Position numbers and translations under genes: made by a program. Shown piece by piece: positions 41,494 through 48,134 of a stretch of 48,134 bases of DNA; positions within the stretch are counted from its first letter, which is position 1; the number at the start of each line of letters is the position of its first letter. The stretch comes from Burkholderiales bacterium (GTDB taxonomy: Bacteria; Pseudomonadota; Gammaproteobacteria; Burkholderiales; Ga0077523). The stretch lies in NCBI GenBank assembly GCA_019747905.1, contig JAIEQG010000019.1, forward strand, positions 1 through 48,134, given 5' to 3'. A model generated the notes under the pieces. That model was not told the DNA's origin, did not search any database, and worked only from the letters and a program-made list of their open reading frames with translations.

Positions 41494-42755
41494 GGGATCG
41501 GATCTCCGAGAACGGTTCGGTTCTGCAACCGCGCCAATGCGGCGATGGCTTCGAGGCGAGCGAGTCGTGCGTCGAGCACCATCCTGCGTGCCATGCCGAG
41601 ACTTCGGCGGGATGAGACAAGCTCCAGCAAGGACGACTTGCCGGCGTCATACGCGATTCGCGCGAGGCGATAGGCTTCCTGTGCCGTGCTTTCGGCAAGG
41701 AGCGCGGCGTCGAGGCTCGCCTCCGCCGCACCGAGCTGCAGGGGGACGGAGCGGGCTTGTGCTTCCGTTTCATTTCTGGCGATCGCGGCCCGCGCCTGAG
41801 CGGCGTGGTAGTTTGCCAACGCTGCGGCGATGTTGCCTTCATTGCGATCGAGGATACGAAGTGGGATCGATACACCGGCCACCAGGGCGTTGTTGTTGGT
41901 GAAGTCGCTGCGCACGCCCACGGACGCGGTCAAGTCGGGGAGGGTGCGTTTGCGTTCGGCAACAACCCGTTGTTCGGTTTCGTCCCGTTCCGCGACGGCC
42001 GTAAGGTAGGCAGCACTCTCGGATGGGTTGACGGTGCGCATGCCGCGATATGCGCCCCGATCGAGCAGGGTGTCGGCAACACCGTCGTACTGTGCGCCGC
42101 CCCCGACGAGGGCTGACAGGCGTGCCAAGGCACCTACGCGTGCAGCCCTCGCGCCGTCGAGTTCGGCCTGCAGCGCGTTGACCGCCGCTTCGGCCTGCAG
42201 CGACCGCAGCCGCGCCTCGCGTCCGGCATCCACCAATGCCCGCGCGGCACGCAGGTCGTTGTTGGCATTGGCAACTTCATCCTCGATCAATGCGATGCGT
42301 CCGCCGGCATGCTCGGCAGCGCCATAGGCGCGCGCAAGTTCATGGGCGAAGGCGATCCTCACCTCACGGTAGCGCGCCTTTGCCGACCCTACGCCGGCCT
42401 CACCGGCTGCGATGCGTGCCGCGCGCTTGTCGCCCAACTCGATCGGCTGACTGTACTGAAGAGTGGTTTCGGCAGGTGCGATGCGGGCGTACGGGCCGGT
42501 GGCCGCGATGTTGTCCGTCAAGGCGCCGACCCAAGGGTTCGGGCGCGCTGTCGCCTGGCGAGCGAACCCTTCGGCACGCCGGATGTATTCCTCGCTCTCC
42601 AGCAAGCGCGGCGAGGTCCCGGCCTGCATCAATAGTTGAGGAAAGGGTGGAGCCGGTTCGGCCTGAACCGTGACGCTGTAGACAGCAAGCACAACCGAAA
42701 TCAACCGCACAGACCGCGCGCGGGATCGCAAAACGCGAAGCAACAGGCGTCGCAT
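41490..42755 (-). CDS. czcC: CzcC-type outer-membrane factor
   Basis: The protein has 421 residues. The ATG at 42755 follows GAGGACGCCC. A signal peptide ends near VQAEPAP. Two outer-membrane-factor repeats with long helices are visible (ARYREVRIAFAHELARAYGA; YLTAVAERDETEQRVVAERK) plus the strand motif VAGVSIPLRILDRNEGNIAA typical of CzcC/CusC. There is no lipobox. It forms the outer-membrane channel of the Czc pump. Confidence 0.92.
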   Translation of the reverse strand: MRRLLLRVLRSRARSVRLISVVLAVYSVTVQAEPAPPFPQLLMQAGTSPRLLESEEYIRRAEGFARQATARPNPWVGALTDNIAATGPYARIAPAETTLQYSQPIELGDKRAARIAAGEAGVGSAKARYREVRIAFAHELARAYGAAEHAGGRIALIEDEVANANNDLRAARALVDAGREARLRSLQAEAAVNALQAELDGARAARVGALARLSALVGGGAQYDGVADTLLDRGAYRGMRTVNPSESAAYLTAVAERDETEQRVVAERKRTLPDLTASVGVRSDFTNNNALVAGVSIPLRILDRNEGNIAAALANYHAAQARAAIARNETEAQARSVPLQLGAAEASLDAALLAESTAQEAYRLARIAYDAGKSSLLELVSSRRSLGMARRMVLDARLARLEAIAALARLQNRTVLGDPIP

Positions 42756-42920
42756 GGGCGTCCTCGTAACGACGAACCGCGAATCAATACGGACTGCGGC
42801 GATCGATCTCGCGACCGATGCCAGGCAGACCGCTGCCGGCTACCGGATCGACGGCCCTACGGGTACGGACGAATCGTCAACCAGACGAAGCGACCGCAAT
42901 AGACCGTCGATCCAGGTCGT

Positions 42921-43307
42921 CTAGCGACCGTCGGCAGGCGGGCGGTCGAGCGGGGGCGGTACGCGCGAGCGGAAGAACGACGAGCCGCTTGCGAGCCGTC
43001 TGTCGCTCGCAACGAGAATCGAACACGAATGCGGTTCAAGCCCGACAAACGAGAGAACCGGATGGTAATGGGCGCTATGTGGACTCGTAGAGCTGCCCGC
43101 GTCATCACCCGAGGAGTAGGTGTCCATTGCACCAACGTCGTGCCCGTCGGAATCGCCAGGCGCTGCGTCGCCCACCACCGGATCCCAATGCTCATGGACC
43201 CAGAGGTCTGAAACGGATGCGTCCGTATGCGGCAAGCCTTGTACCACCGCCCATGTGGTTTGGGTGGGTAGGAGAATCGTCAGCAGCAGTGCAACGAAGA
43301 AGCGCAT
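42921..43307 (-). CDS. czcI: CzcI-like His-rich periplasmic protein
   Basis: The protein has 128 residues. The signal peptide MRFFVALLLTILLPTQTTWA resembles that of CzcI. The mature part is rich in His and Asp (DLWVHEHWDPV, SDGHDVG, SPHSAHYHPVLSF), consistent with metal binding, and ends in a proline-rich tail as in CzcI. In Cupriavidus, czcI lies directly before czcC and modulates the operon; the position is the same here, with a gap of 165 bases. Sequence similarity is weak, so the name rests on context, leader and composition. Confidence 0.75.
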   Translation of the reverse strand: MRFFVALLLTILLPTQTTWAVVQGLPHTDASVSDLWVHEHWDPVVGDAAPGDSDGHDVGAMDTYSSGDDAGSSTSPHSAHYHPVLSFVGLEPHSCSILVASDRRLASGSSFFRSRVPPPLDRPPADGR

Positions 43308-43338
43308 GTCTCAACGGGCAATCCGACCGACTCATGCT

Positions 43339-43350
43339 AGCACACGTGCT
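43339..43350. promoter_or_regulatory. Inverted repeat upstream of czcI, operator candidate
   Basis: AGCAC-AC-GTGCT lies 31 bases before the czcI start codon, overlapping a possible -10 hexamer. It could bind a dimeric metal regulator; none is encoded in the window. Confidence 0.35.
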
Positions 43351-43419
43351 CAAGTATCGGCCAGAACGCGAAGACCTTTAGAATTCAACGTGAAACACTA
43401 CGATTTGCTGAGCATGAGG

Positions 43420-43439
43420 CAGCGCGCGGTTGCGCGCTG
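43420..43439 (-). terminator. GC stem-loop between flgB and czcI
   Basis: A perfect 8-bp stem (CAGCGCGC / GCGCGCTG) with GGTT loop lies 80 bases after the flgB stop codon on the minus strand and before czcI. It lacks a T-run, but would separate the ATPase-flgB unit from the czc operon. Confidence 0.45.
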
Positions 43440-43518
43440 TCGCGCTGGAGTTTGCGCCGGAAACCGGGGCGTCGGTCGGGCCTCGCGTGCTCGAGCGGCC
43501 ACTGCCGCGATATCGAGG

Positions 43519-43920
43519 CTACTCGCCCTTGATGGCTGTCCTGACGTGGCTGATCTCTTCATTGATGAACGTCAGCGCCGCCCGATACCGCAGTGCATTG
43601 TCGGAGTAGCGACCGACTTCGGCGTCAACCTCGACGGTGTTGCCGTCGATCGACGCCTGGGCCGGTATGCGGTACTGAAGTCTGAACGAACCCGGGGCCG
43701 CTGGGCGCGGATCGAGATGCGCATCATGGGTTTGCGTCAGGAGGAGGTCGGATTTCTGCATCGCACTCGTGAGCGCGGAACGGAAATCGAGGTCCCGTGC
43801 CTTGTAGTGCGGCGTGTCGGCGTTCGCGATGTTGCTTGCCAGCACTTCGCTGCGCCGGGCGCGCAAATTGAGTGCCTGAGTGGACTCGGAGAAGTAGCGG
43901 ACGATCTTGTCGAGAATCAT
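43519..43920 (-). CDS. flgB: Flagellar basal-body rod protein FlgB, isolated copy
   Basis: The protein has 133 residues, full length for FlgB. The N-terminal rod motif LASNIANADTPHYKARDLDF (about 27-46) and the C-terminal helix (YRAALTFINEEISHVRTAIK) are intact. AAGGAGG precedes the ATG by 11 bases. FlgB normally opens the flgBCDEFGHI operon and forms the proximal rod; here no other flagellar gene is near. It lies 60 bases after the P1B-4 ATPase on the same strand, among metal-resistance genes. It may be a displaced copy or a captured remnant that is still expressed. Confidence 0.9.
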   Translation of the reverse strand: MILDKIVRYFSESTQALNLRARRSEVLASNIANADTPHYKARDLDFRSALTSAMQKSDLLLTQTHDAHLDPRPAAPGSFRLQYRIPAQASIDGNTVEVDAEVGRYSDNALRYRAALTFINEEISHVRTAIKGE

Positions 43921-43980
43921 GATGTACGGCCTCCTTCCCTCCAGCGTCTGGGACCGGTGGTGGCAAACGCTCGTGATGCT

Positions 43981-46473
43981 TCAATCGCGATACGCGAGTA
44001 GGCGCAGTGCGTTGAACACGACGAGCAACGTCGAACCTTCGTGTACGGCCACCGCCGGACCGATCCCCAGGCCCAAGATCGTCGCCGGTACCAGCAGTGC
44101 GACCACCCCCAGGCTGACGAACACGTTCTGGCGAATCACCGAGCGGGTCCTGCGGCTGAGTCCGACGGCGAATGGCAGGTGCTGCAGATCGTCGGCCATA
44201 AGGGCCACGTCTGCGGTCTCCAGTGCCACATCGGAACCGGCTGCACCCATGGCGATCCCCACCGTCGCATTGGCCATCGCCGGCGCGTCGTTCACGCCGT
44301 CGCCTACCATCGCGACTTTGTCCTGCGCGCGCAGGTCGCGGATTGCCTTGACCTTGTCCTCCGGCATCAGGTCGCCCCAGGCCTCGTCGAGTCCGACATC
44401 CTTCGCAATGGCGTCGGCAACTTTCTGGTGATCCCCGGAGATCATGATCATCCGTGTGATCCCAAGCGCGCGCAGCCGTTTCAACGCTTCGCGTGCTGCC
44501 GGCCGCGGTGTATCCATCAAGCCGATTGCCCCGAGGTCCTGGTCGCCAAAGCGGACAACCATGGTCGTGCGGCCGCCGACACGCATTGTTTCGATGGCGC
44601 TGGCCGACGCCGCGGTCAGCGGTGCAATGCCATCTACGCCGAACATCTCGGCCTTGCCGATCCAGACCGGCTTGTCATCGAGGGTGGCCATTACGCCACG
44701 TCCGGTGAGGCTCTTCAGATCCCGGGCCTGCGCAACGGCACTGCCGCCCAGCCGCTCCCGCCCATCGCGAGCGATCGCCGCCGCAAGAGGATGATCGCTG
44801 AGTTGCTCCACGGCCACGGCGACCCTCAGCAGCTCTTCTGCCGAGACACCTTCAGCCGGCACCACGTCGGTGATGCGAGGTCGGCCTTCCGTCAACGTAC
44901 CGGTCTTGTCGAACGCCATGGCTTTGAGGGAACCCAGGTCCTCGAGCGGCGCACCACCCTTTACCAAGACCCCACCCCGAGCCGCGCGCGCTACGCCAGA
45001 GAGCACGGCGCTGGGCGTCGCGATCGCGAGCGCGCACGGGCTGGCTGCGACCAACACCGCCATGGCGCGATAGAAGCTCGCACTGAACGGCTCATCGATC
45101 ACGAGCCCGGCAAAAAGCAGGACGATCGCGAGCGCCAGGACGACCGGCACGAAGATGCGCTCGAACTTATCGGTCAAGCGCTGAGTCGGCGATCGCCGTG
45201 TTTCGGCTTCACTGACCATCTGTACCACCCGGGCCAGCGCGCTTTCGCCGGATAGGCGGGTGACCTCTACCTCAATCGCGCCCGCACCGTTGATCGTGCC
45301 TGCAAAGGCACGCGACGCGGACTCGACGGAATCGGGCTTGCCGCGAGCGGCCTCGACATCGTCGACGGGGCGTTTGTCGACAGGGATGCTCTCGCCGGTC
45401 ACCGGCGCTTGATTGATGCTGGACGTTCCCTTGACGACAAAACCGTCCGCGCCGAGCCTTTCATTGGGCCTGACGAGCACGACGTCGCCCACGACGAGCT
45501 CCTCCACGGGCACCTCACGTGTTTCGCCGTTGCGGCGTACGGTGGCGATCCGCGGGGTGAGTTCGGCCAAGGCTTCGATCGCCCGTTTGGCACGACCCAT
45601 CGCGTAGTTTTCGAGTGCGTGACCGAGGCTGAACAGAAACAACAGCAATGCGCCTTCCGCCCACGCGCCGAGCGCCGCCGCACCTGCGGCAGCCACCAGC
45701 ATCAGCGTGTCGATCTCGAACTTCCTGAGACGCAGGTTGTCGCCCGCTTCGCGCAGCGTGTAGAACCCCCCGAACACATAGGCTGTGATGTAGCAGGCGG
45801 TGGGCAGCCACTGCGGCGCTGCAACGGCGAACTTTTCGACCGCGTAGCCGATCGCCAACAGCGCGCCGCACAACACGGAGAAGATCAGTTCCGTGTTGGG
45901 GCCAAGCAGGCCGGCATGCGCGTGCCCATGTTCCTTGTCGTCGCCCTTGTGCTCGCCGTGGCCTTGGTCGTCGCCTCCGGGCGCGGCGGTCGCGACGCTA
46001 TTTGTCGGTGCTGTCGGCGGGGTGGCATTTGCCGGGTGGATTCCGAGTCCGGCCAGCGCGGTTTGGATCGCCTGCTCGGAACTGCGCTCACGGTCGAACT
46101 CGACGCGCACCAAGCCAGTAGCGCCCGCTTGGGCTTCCAGCACGCCCGGGAGCGAACGAAGACGTTCCGAAACCATACGCGCACGACGCGGATGCGCAAT
46201 ACCGTCCACCCGCCATAGCACGTGGCCAAACCGTTGCGTGATCCGCGCCCCGGCACGCATCGCAATCTCGCGGATACGAGAGAGCGACATGCGTTCCGGG
46301 TCGTAGTGGATACACAGTCGTGCGGCCTCGCTGGCGATGGCGGGGATGACGTGAACCTCTTCGATCCCTTCTCGGCCGCGCAACTGCGCAATGAGCCGTT
46401 TCACACAGCCGTCTGCGGCGTCCGGGGAATCCGGCAACAGGATCGGAACATCCAGGCGAAGTTTGTCTGTCAC
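43981..46473 (-). CDS. P1B-4-type heavy-metal ATPase (Co/Zn/Fe export)
   Basis: The protein has 830 residues. Core motifs: TGES (359-362), SPC (478-480) in helix 6, DKTGTLTEG with phosphorylated Asp522, the HP dipeptide (SDHPLA, near 561), GDGVNDAPAM and HEGST (811-815). SPC with HEGxT defines group P1B-4 (CtpD/CoaT/CzcP), which exports Co2+, Zn2+ or Fe2+. The N-terminus has two HMA-like folds (about 5-75 and 85-147) without any CxxC, then a His-rich linker (about 168-187, GHGEHKGDDKEHGHAHAG). It starts with GTG after AGGAGGT, overlapping the small gene upstream by 4 bases. Confidence 0.93.
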   Translation of the reverse strand: MTDKLRLDVPILLPDSPDAADGCVKRLIAQLRGREGIEEVHVIPAIASEAARLCIHYDPERMSLSRIREIAMRAGARITQRFGHVLWRVDGIAHPRRARMVSERLRSLPGVLEAQAGATGLVRVEFDRERSSEQAIQTALAGLGIHPANATPPTAPTNSVATAAPGGDDQGHGEHKGDDKEHGHAHAGLLGPNTELIFSVLCGALLAIGYAVEKFAVAAPQWLPTACYITAYVFGGFYTLREAGDNLRLRKFEIDTLMLVAAAGAAALGAWAEGALLLFLFSLGHALENYAMGRAKRAIEALAELTPRIATVRRNGETREVPVEELVVGDVVLVRPNERLGADGFVVKGTSSINQAPVTGESIPVDKRPVDDVEAARGKPDSVESASRAFAGTINGAGAIEVEVTRLSGESALARVVQMVSEAETRRSPTQRLTDKFERIFVPVVLALAIVLLFAGLVIDEPFSASFYRAMAVLVAASPCALAIATPSAVLSGVARAARGGVLVKGGAPLEDLGSLKAMAFDKTGTLTEGRPRITDVVPAEGVSAEELLRVAVAVEQLSDHPLAAAIARDGRERLGGSAVAQARDLKSLTGRGVMATLDDKPVWIGKAEMFGVDGIAPLTAASASAIETMRVGGRTTMVVRFGDQDLGAIGLMDTPRPAAREALKRLRALGITRMIMISGDHQKVADAIAKDVGLDEAWGDLMPEDKVKAIRDLRAQDKVAMVGDGVNDAPAMANATVGIAMGAAGSDVALETADVALMADDLQHLPFAVGLSRRTRSVIRQNVFVSLGVVALLVPATILGLGIGPAVAVHEGSTLLVVFNALRLLAYRD

Positions 46474-46691
46474 AGCGAGACCTCCTGATCTGGCTGGGAT
46501 GAAGCGCGGGAACGATAACTCCCCAGGCGCAGGAACTCCTCTACGGTGTCGATCCCGCGTGCAGGTGCCATTCTCGATCTCAAAGCGAGTTCGTCATCGT
46601 AGTCGATCAAGTTCAGCGTCCTGCCTCGGTAGATCGAACGGCCCACTTCACCGATTCCGTCTTTCGTCGATCGGGAGAATCCCCATGGCAC
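46470..46691 (-). CDS. Small protein of unknown function coupled to the metal ATPase
   Basis: The predicted protein has 73 residues (contains IYRGRTLNLIDYDDELALRS and GIDTVEEFLRLGSY), with no membrane helix or cysteine. The ATG at 46691 has no good ribosome binding site and lies 6 bases after the MgtC-family stop codon, so translation may be coupled. Its TGA overlaps the ATPase GTG (GTGA), and the ATPase ribosome binding site lies inside its last codons, which supports it being a real gene. I do not recognise the family. Confidence 0.5.
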   Translation of the reverse strand: MPWGFSRSTKDGIGEVGRSIYRGRTLNLIDYDDELALRSRMAPARGIDTVEEFLRLGSYRSRASSQPDQEVSL

Positions 46692-46697
46692 GATCGG

Positions 46698-47192
46698 TCA
46701 ACGGCGCTGCTCCGTGTCGTCGGAAGTCCGCGATCGTTTCGCTTCTTCGTTCTGCGCGGCCATCGGGTCGTTGGACATCTTCAAGCGCGACCAACCGGGC
46801 AGATGATGCGCGCTCAACAGTGCGAACACGATCATCGCGACCAACAACGCAAGCGTATACATCCCGTATCCGGTGGCGAGGCCCACGGAGGCCGTTGCCC
46901 AGAGGGTCGCAGCCGTGGTCAGGCCGAGGACGTTGCCGCGATCGTGCATGATGACGCCGGCGCCGAGGAAGCCGATGCCGGTGACCACACCTGCGGCGAT
47001 CACATGCGGGTTGTTCCCGCCGGAAACATGGGTGGACAGGAGCGCGAAGACACATGCGCCGAGGGATACGGCACCATACGTGCGGACACCGGCTTCGCGC
47101 CTGTGCCACTCTCGCTCAAGGCCAATGAGTCCTCCGAGCACGACAGCAAGGACAACGCGCAAAGCCATTAGTCCTTCCTGATTCCAATCCAC
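46698..47192 (-). CDS. MgtC/SapB-family membrane protein
   Basis: The protein has 164 residues from the GTG at 47192, which follows AAAGGAACAGAC and gives the normal MgtC length before LRVVLAVVLGGLIGLEREWH; an upstream ATG at 47231 lacks a ribosome binding site. Family motifs GLERE, AGVRTYGAVSLGA and GIGFLGAGVI(M) are present, with four to five helices. MgtC-like proteins act in Mg2+ limitation and on the membrane ATP synthase; here the context is metal export. The C-terminus is charged and polar. Confidence 0.88.
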   Translation of the reverse strand: MDWNQEGLMALRVVLAVVLGGLIGLEREWHRREAGVRTYGAVSLGACVFALLSTHVSGGNNPHVIAAGVVTGIGFLGAGVIMHDRGNVLGLTTAATLWATASVGLATGYGMYTLALLVAMIVFALLSAHHLPGWSRLKMSNDPMAAQNEEAKRSRTSDDTEQRR

Positions 47193-47261
47193 GTCTGTTC
47201 CTTTCTTGGTTGACGTTGGCTTCGTGGGCATGATGCACGCACGAGTACTTGAGGCTGCGAT

Positions 47262-48134
47262 TCACCGTAGTGGCGAAGCGCCCACCGCACGAGGTGATGG
47301 CAGCGACGTATCTGACTTCGCCTGATACGCCAGCCGCAAGCCGTTCGCCACCACGATCAGGCTCGCGCCCAGGTCCGCGAAGATCGCCATCCAGAGGGTG
47401 GATTTGCCCAGGACCGCCAGCACCAGGAACACGAACTTGATGCCGAGTGCGATCGTGATGTTCTGGATCAGGATGGCGTGGGTGCGCCGGCTCAGCAGGA
47501 TCAGTTCCGGAATCTTCCGCAGATCGTCGTCCATCAGCGCCACGTCCGCCGTTTCGATGGCGGTGTCGCTTCCCGCTGCGCCCATGGCGAAGCCGATGCC
47601 CGCACCGGCCAGGGCGGGTGCGTCGTTGATGCCGTCGCCCACCATGCCGACCGTGCCGTACTCGCGGACGAGTTCCGACATCGCCTCGAGCTTCTGTTCC
47701 GGCAGAAGTCCGCCGCGCACGTCGTCGATGCCGACCAGGGCGCCCACCACACCAGCGGTCCGCGGGTTGTCACCCGACAGCATCACCGTGCGCACATTGA
47801 GACCATGCAGCGATGCAATCGCTTCGCGACTCGTCTCGCGCACCGGATCGGCGACGGCGATCACGGCCACGGCGGCACCATCGCGCGCGAGGATCACGGT
47901 GGTCTTGCCTTCCGATTCGAGGCGCTCCAGCGCCGCTTCCGTGGCCGGCGAGCACGCGTTAGCTTCTTCGATGAACCGGTGGTTGCCGAGCATCAGCCGT
48001 CGCCCATCGAGGAAGGCCTGGATGCCGCGGCCTGGAATCGCCTCCACCGTGTCCACTGCCGGCATCGGCCAGCCGTCCGAGTTGGCCGACCAATATTCGG
48101 CGATGGCGCCCGACACGGGGTGATCCGAGCGTGT
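47262..48134 (-). CDS. zntA: P1B-2-type Zn/Cd/Pb ATPase, C-terminal part (ZntA/CadA-like)
   Basis: The gene enters from the right edge; the last 290 residues are present. They begin at the HP motif (RSDHPVSGA) of the nucleotide-binding domain, followed by MLSGDNPRTA, MVGDGINDAPALAGAGIGFA and AAGSDTAIETADVALMDDDL. The last two helices read FVFLVLAVLGKSTLWMAIFA and DLGASLIVVANGLRL; the Asp in FADLGAS is the helix-8 ligand typical of Zn2+/Cd2+/Pb2+ ATPases. This differs from the P1B-4 enzyme at 43981. Substrate choice (Zn against Cd) cannot be settled without the N-terminus. Confidence 0.92.
   Translation of the reverse strand, partial: TRSDHPVSGAIAEYWSANSDGWPMPAVDTVEAIPGRGIQAFLDGRRLMLGNHRFIEEANACSPATEAALERLESEGKTTVILARDGAAVAVIAVADPVRETSREAIASLHGLNVRTVMLSGDNPRTAGVVGALVGIDDVRGGLLPEQKLEAMSELVREYGTVGMVGDGINDAPALAGAGIGFAMGAAGSDTAIETADVALMDDDLRKIPELILLSRRTHAILIQNITIALGIKFVFLVLAVLGKSTLWMAIFADLGASLIVVANGLRLAYQAKSDTSLPSPRAVGASPLR

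Noticed and set aside
1..48134. CRISPR arrays, tRNA and rRNA genes, riboswitches
   Set aside because: No regularly spaced repeats, no tRNA cloverleaf with a TTCGA-type arm that I could complete, and no rRNA-like conserved blocks were seen.

Overview
The window is GC-rich chromosomal DNA, probably from a betaproteobacterium. The evidence for this is three PEP-CTERM proteins, a czcICBA operon, a QseB/PmrA-type two-component system preceded by PepSY proteins, and a bc1-type Rieske protein. No rRNA, tRNA, CRISPR array or replication origin was seen. Assignment to a genus is not possible from the sequence alone.

Layout. 1-8.2 kb: two very large paralogous regulators (STAND-type ATPase plus C-terminal SARP/BTAD domain) point at each other, each followed by a small secreted protein. 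8.6-11.3 kb: a YHS-like secreted protein, an NTF2-like protein, a LuxR regulator and a DsbA/HCCA-isomerase-like enzyme. 11.3-15.3 kb: an IS1380-type transposase remnant, then three PEP-CTERM proteins and one secreted protein. 15.3-18.6 kb: a patch of degraded and acquired DNA. It holds a frameshifted GDT1/TMEM165 remnant, a secreted protein paralogous to the one at 3980, a small IS derivative with both ends that is split by a 957-bp methyltransferase unit looking like an integron gene cassette, and a DUF1579-like secreted protein. 18.9-24.4 kb: an HtrA protease, small membrane protein and Rieske protein operon, a divergent ClC channel and a cardiolipin synthase. 24.5-33.3 kb: one run of minus-strand genes (two PepSY proteins, response regulator, histidine kinase, TolC, HlyD, RND pump, DUF4124 protein). 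33.6-48.1 kb: metal-resistance and transport genes: an MFS protein, czcICBA with an MFS carrier and a YqaA-like protein, an orphan flgB, a P1B-4 ATPase, an MgtC-family protein and the end of a ZntA/CadA-type ATPase.

How they work together. Three direct-repeat operators of the QseB/PmrA type (TTAAG-like half-sites, 5-bp spacer) lie in the same orientation 54-69 bases upstream of three minus-strand genes: the PepSY gene that heads the two-component/efflux cluster, the htrA-Rieske operon, and the secreted protein at the left edge. They suggest a small envelope-stress regulon run by the response regulator in this window. The Czc pump, the two P1B ATPases and the His-rich MFS protein would export divalent metals from periplasm and cytoplasm.

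The strongest unusual observation is the 957-bp methyltransferase unit at 16929-17885. Removing it precisely rejoins the transposase reading frame, its left end carries a GTTAGGC core site, and its right end carries an attC-like imperfect hairpin that starts at the stop codon. It appears to be an integron cassette inserted at a secondary site inside a MITE-like IS derivative.
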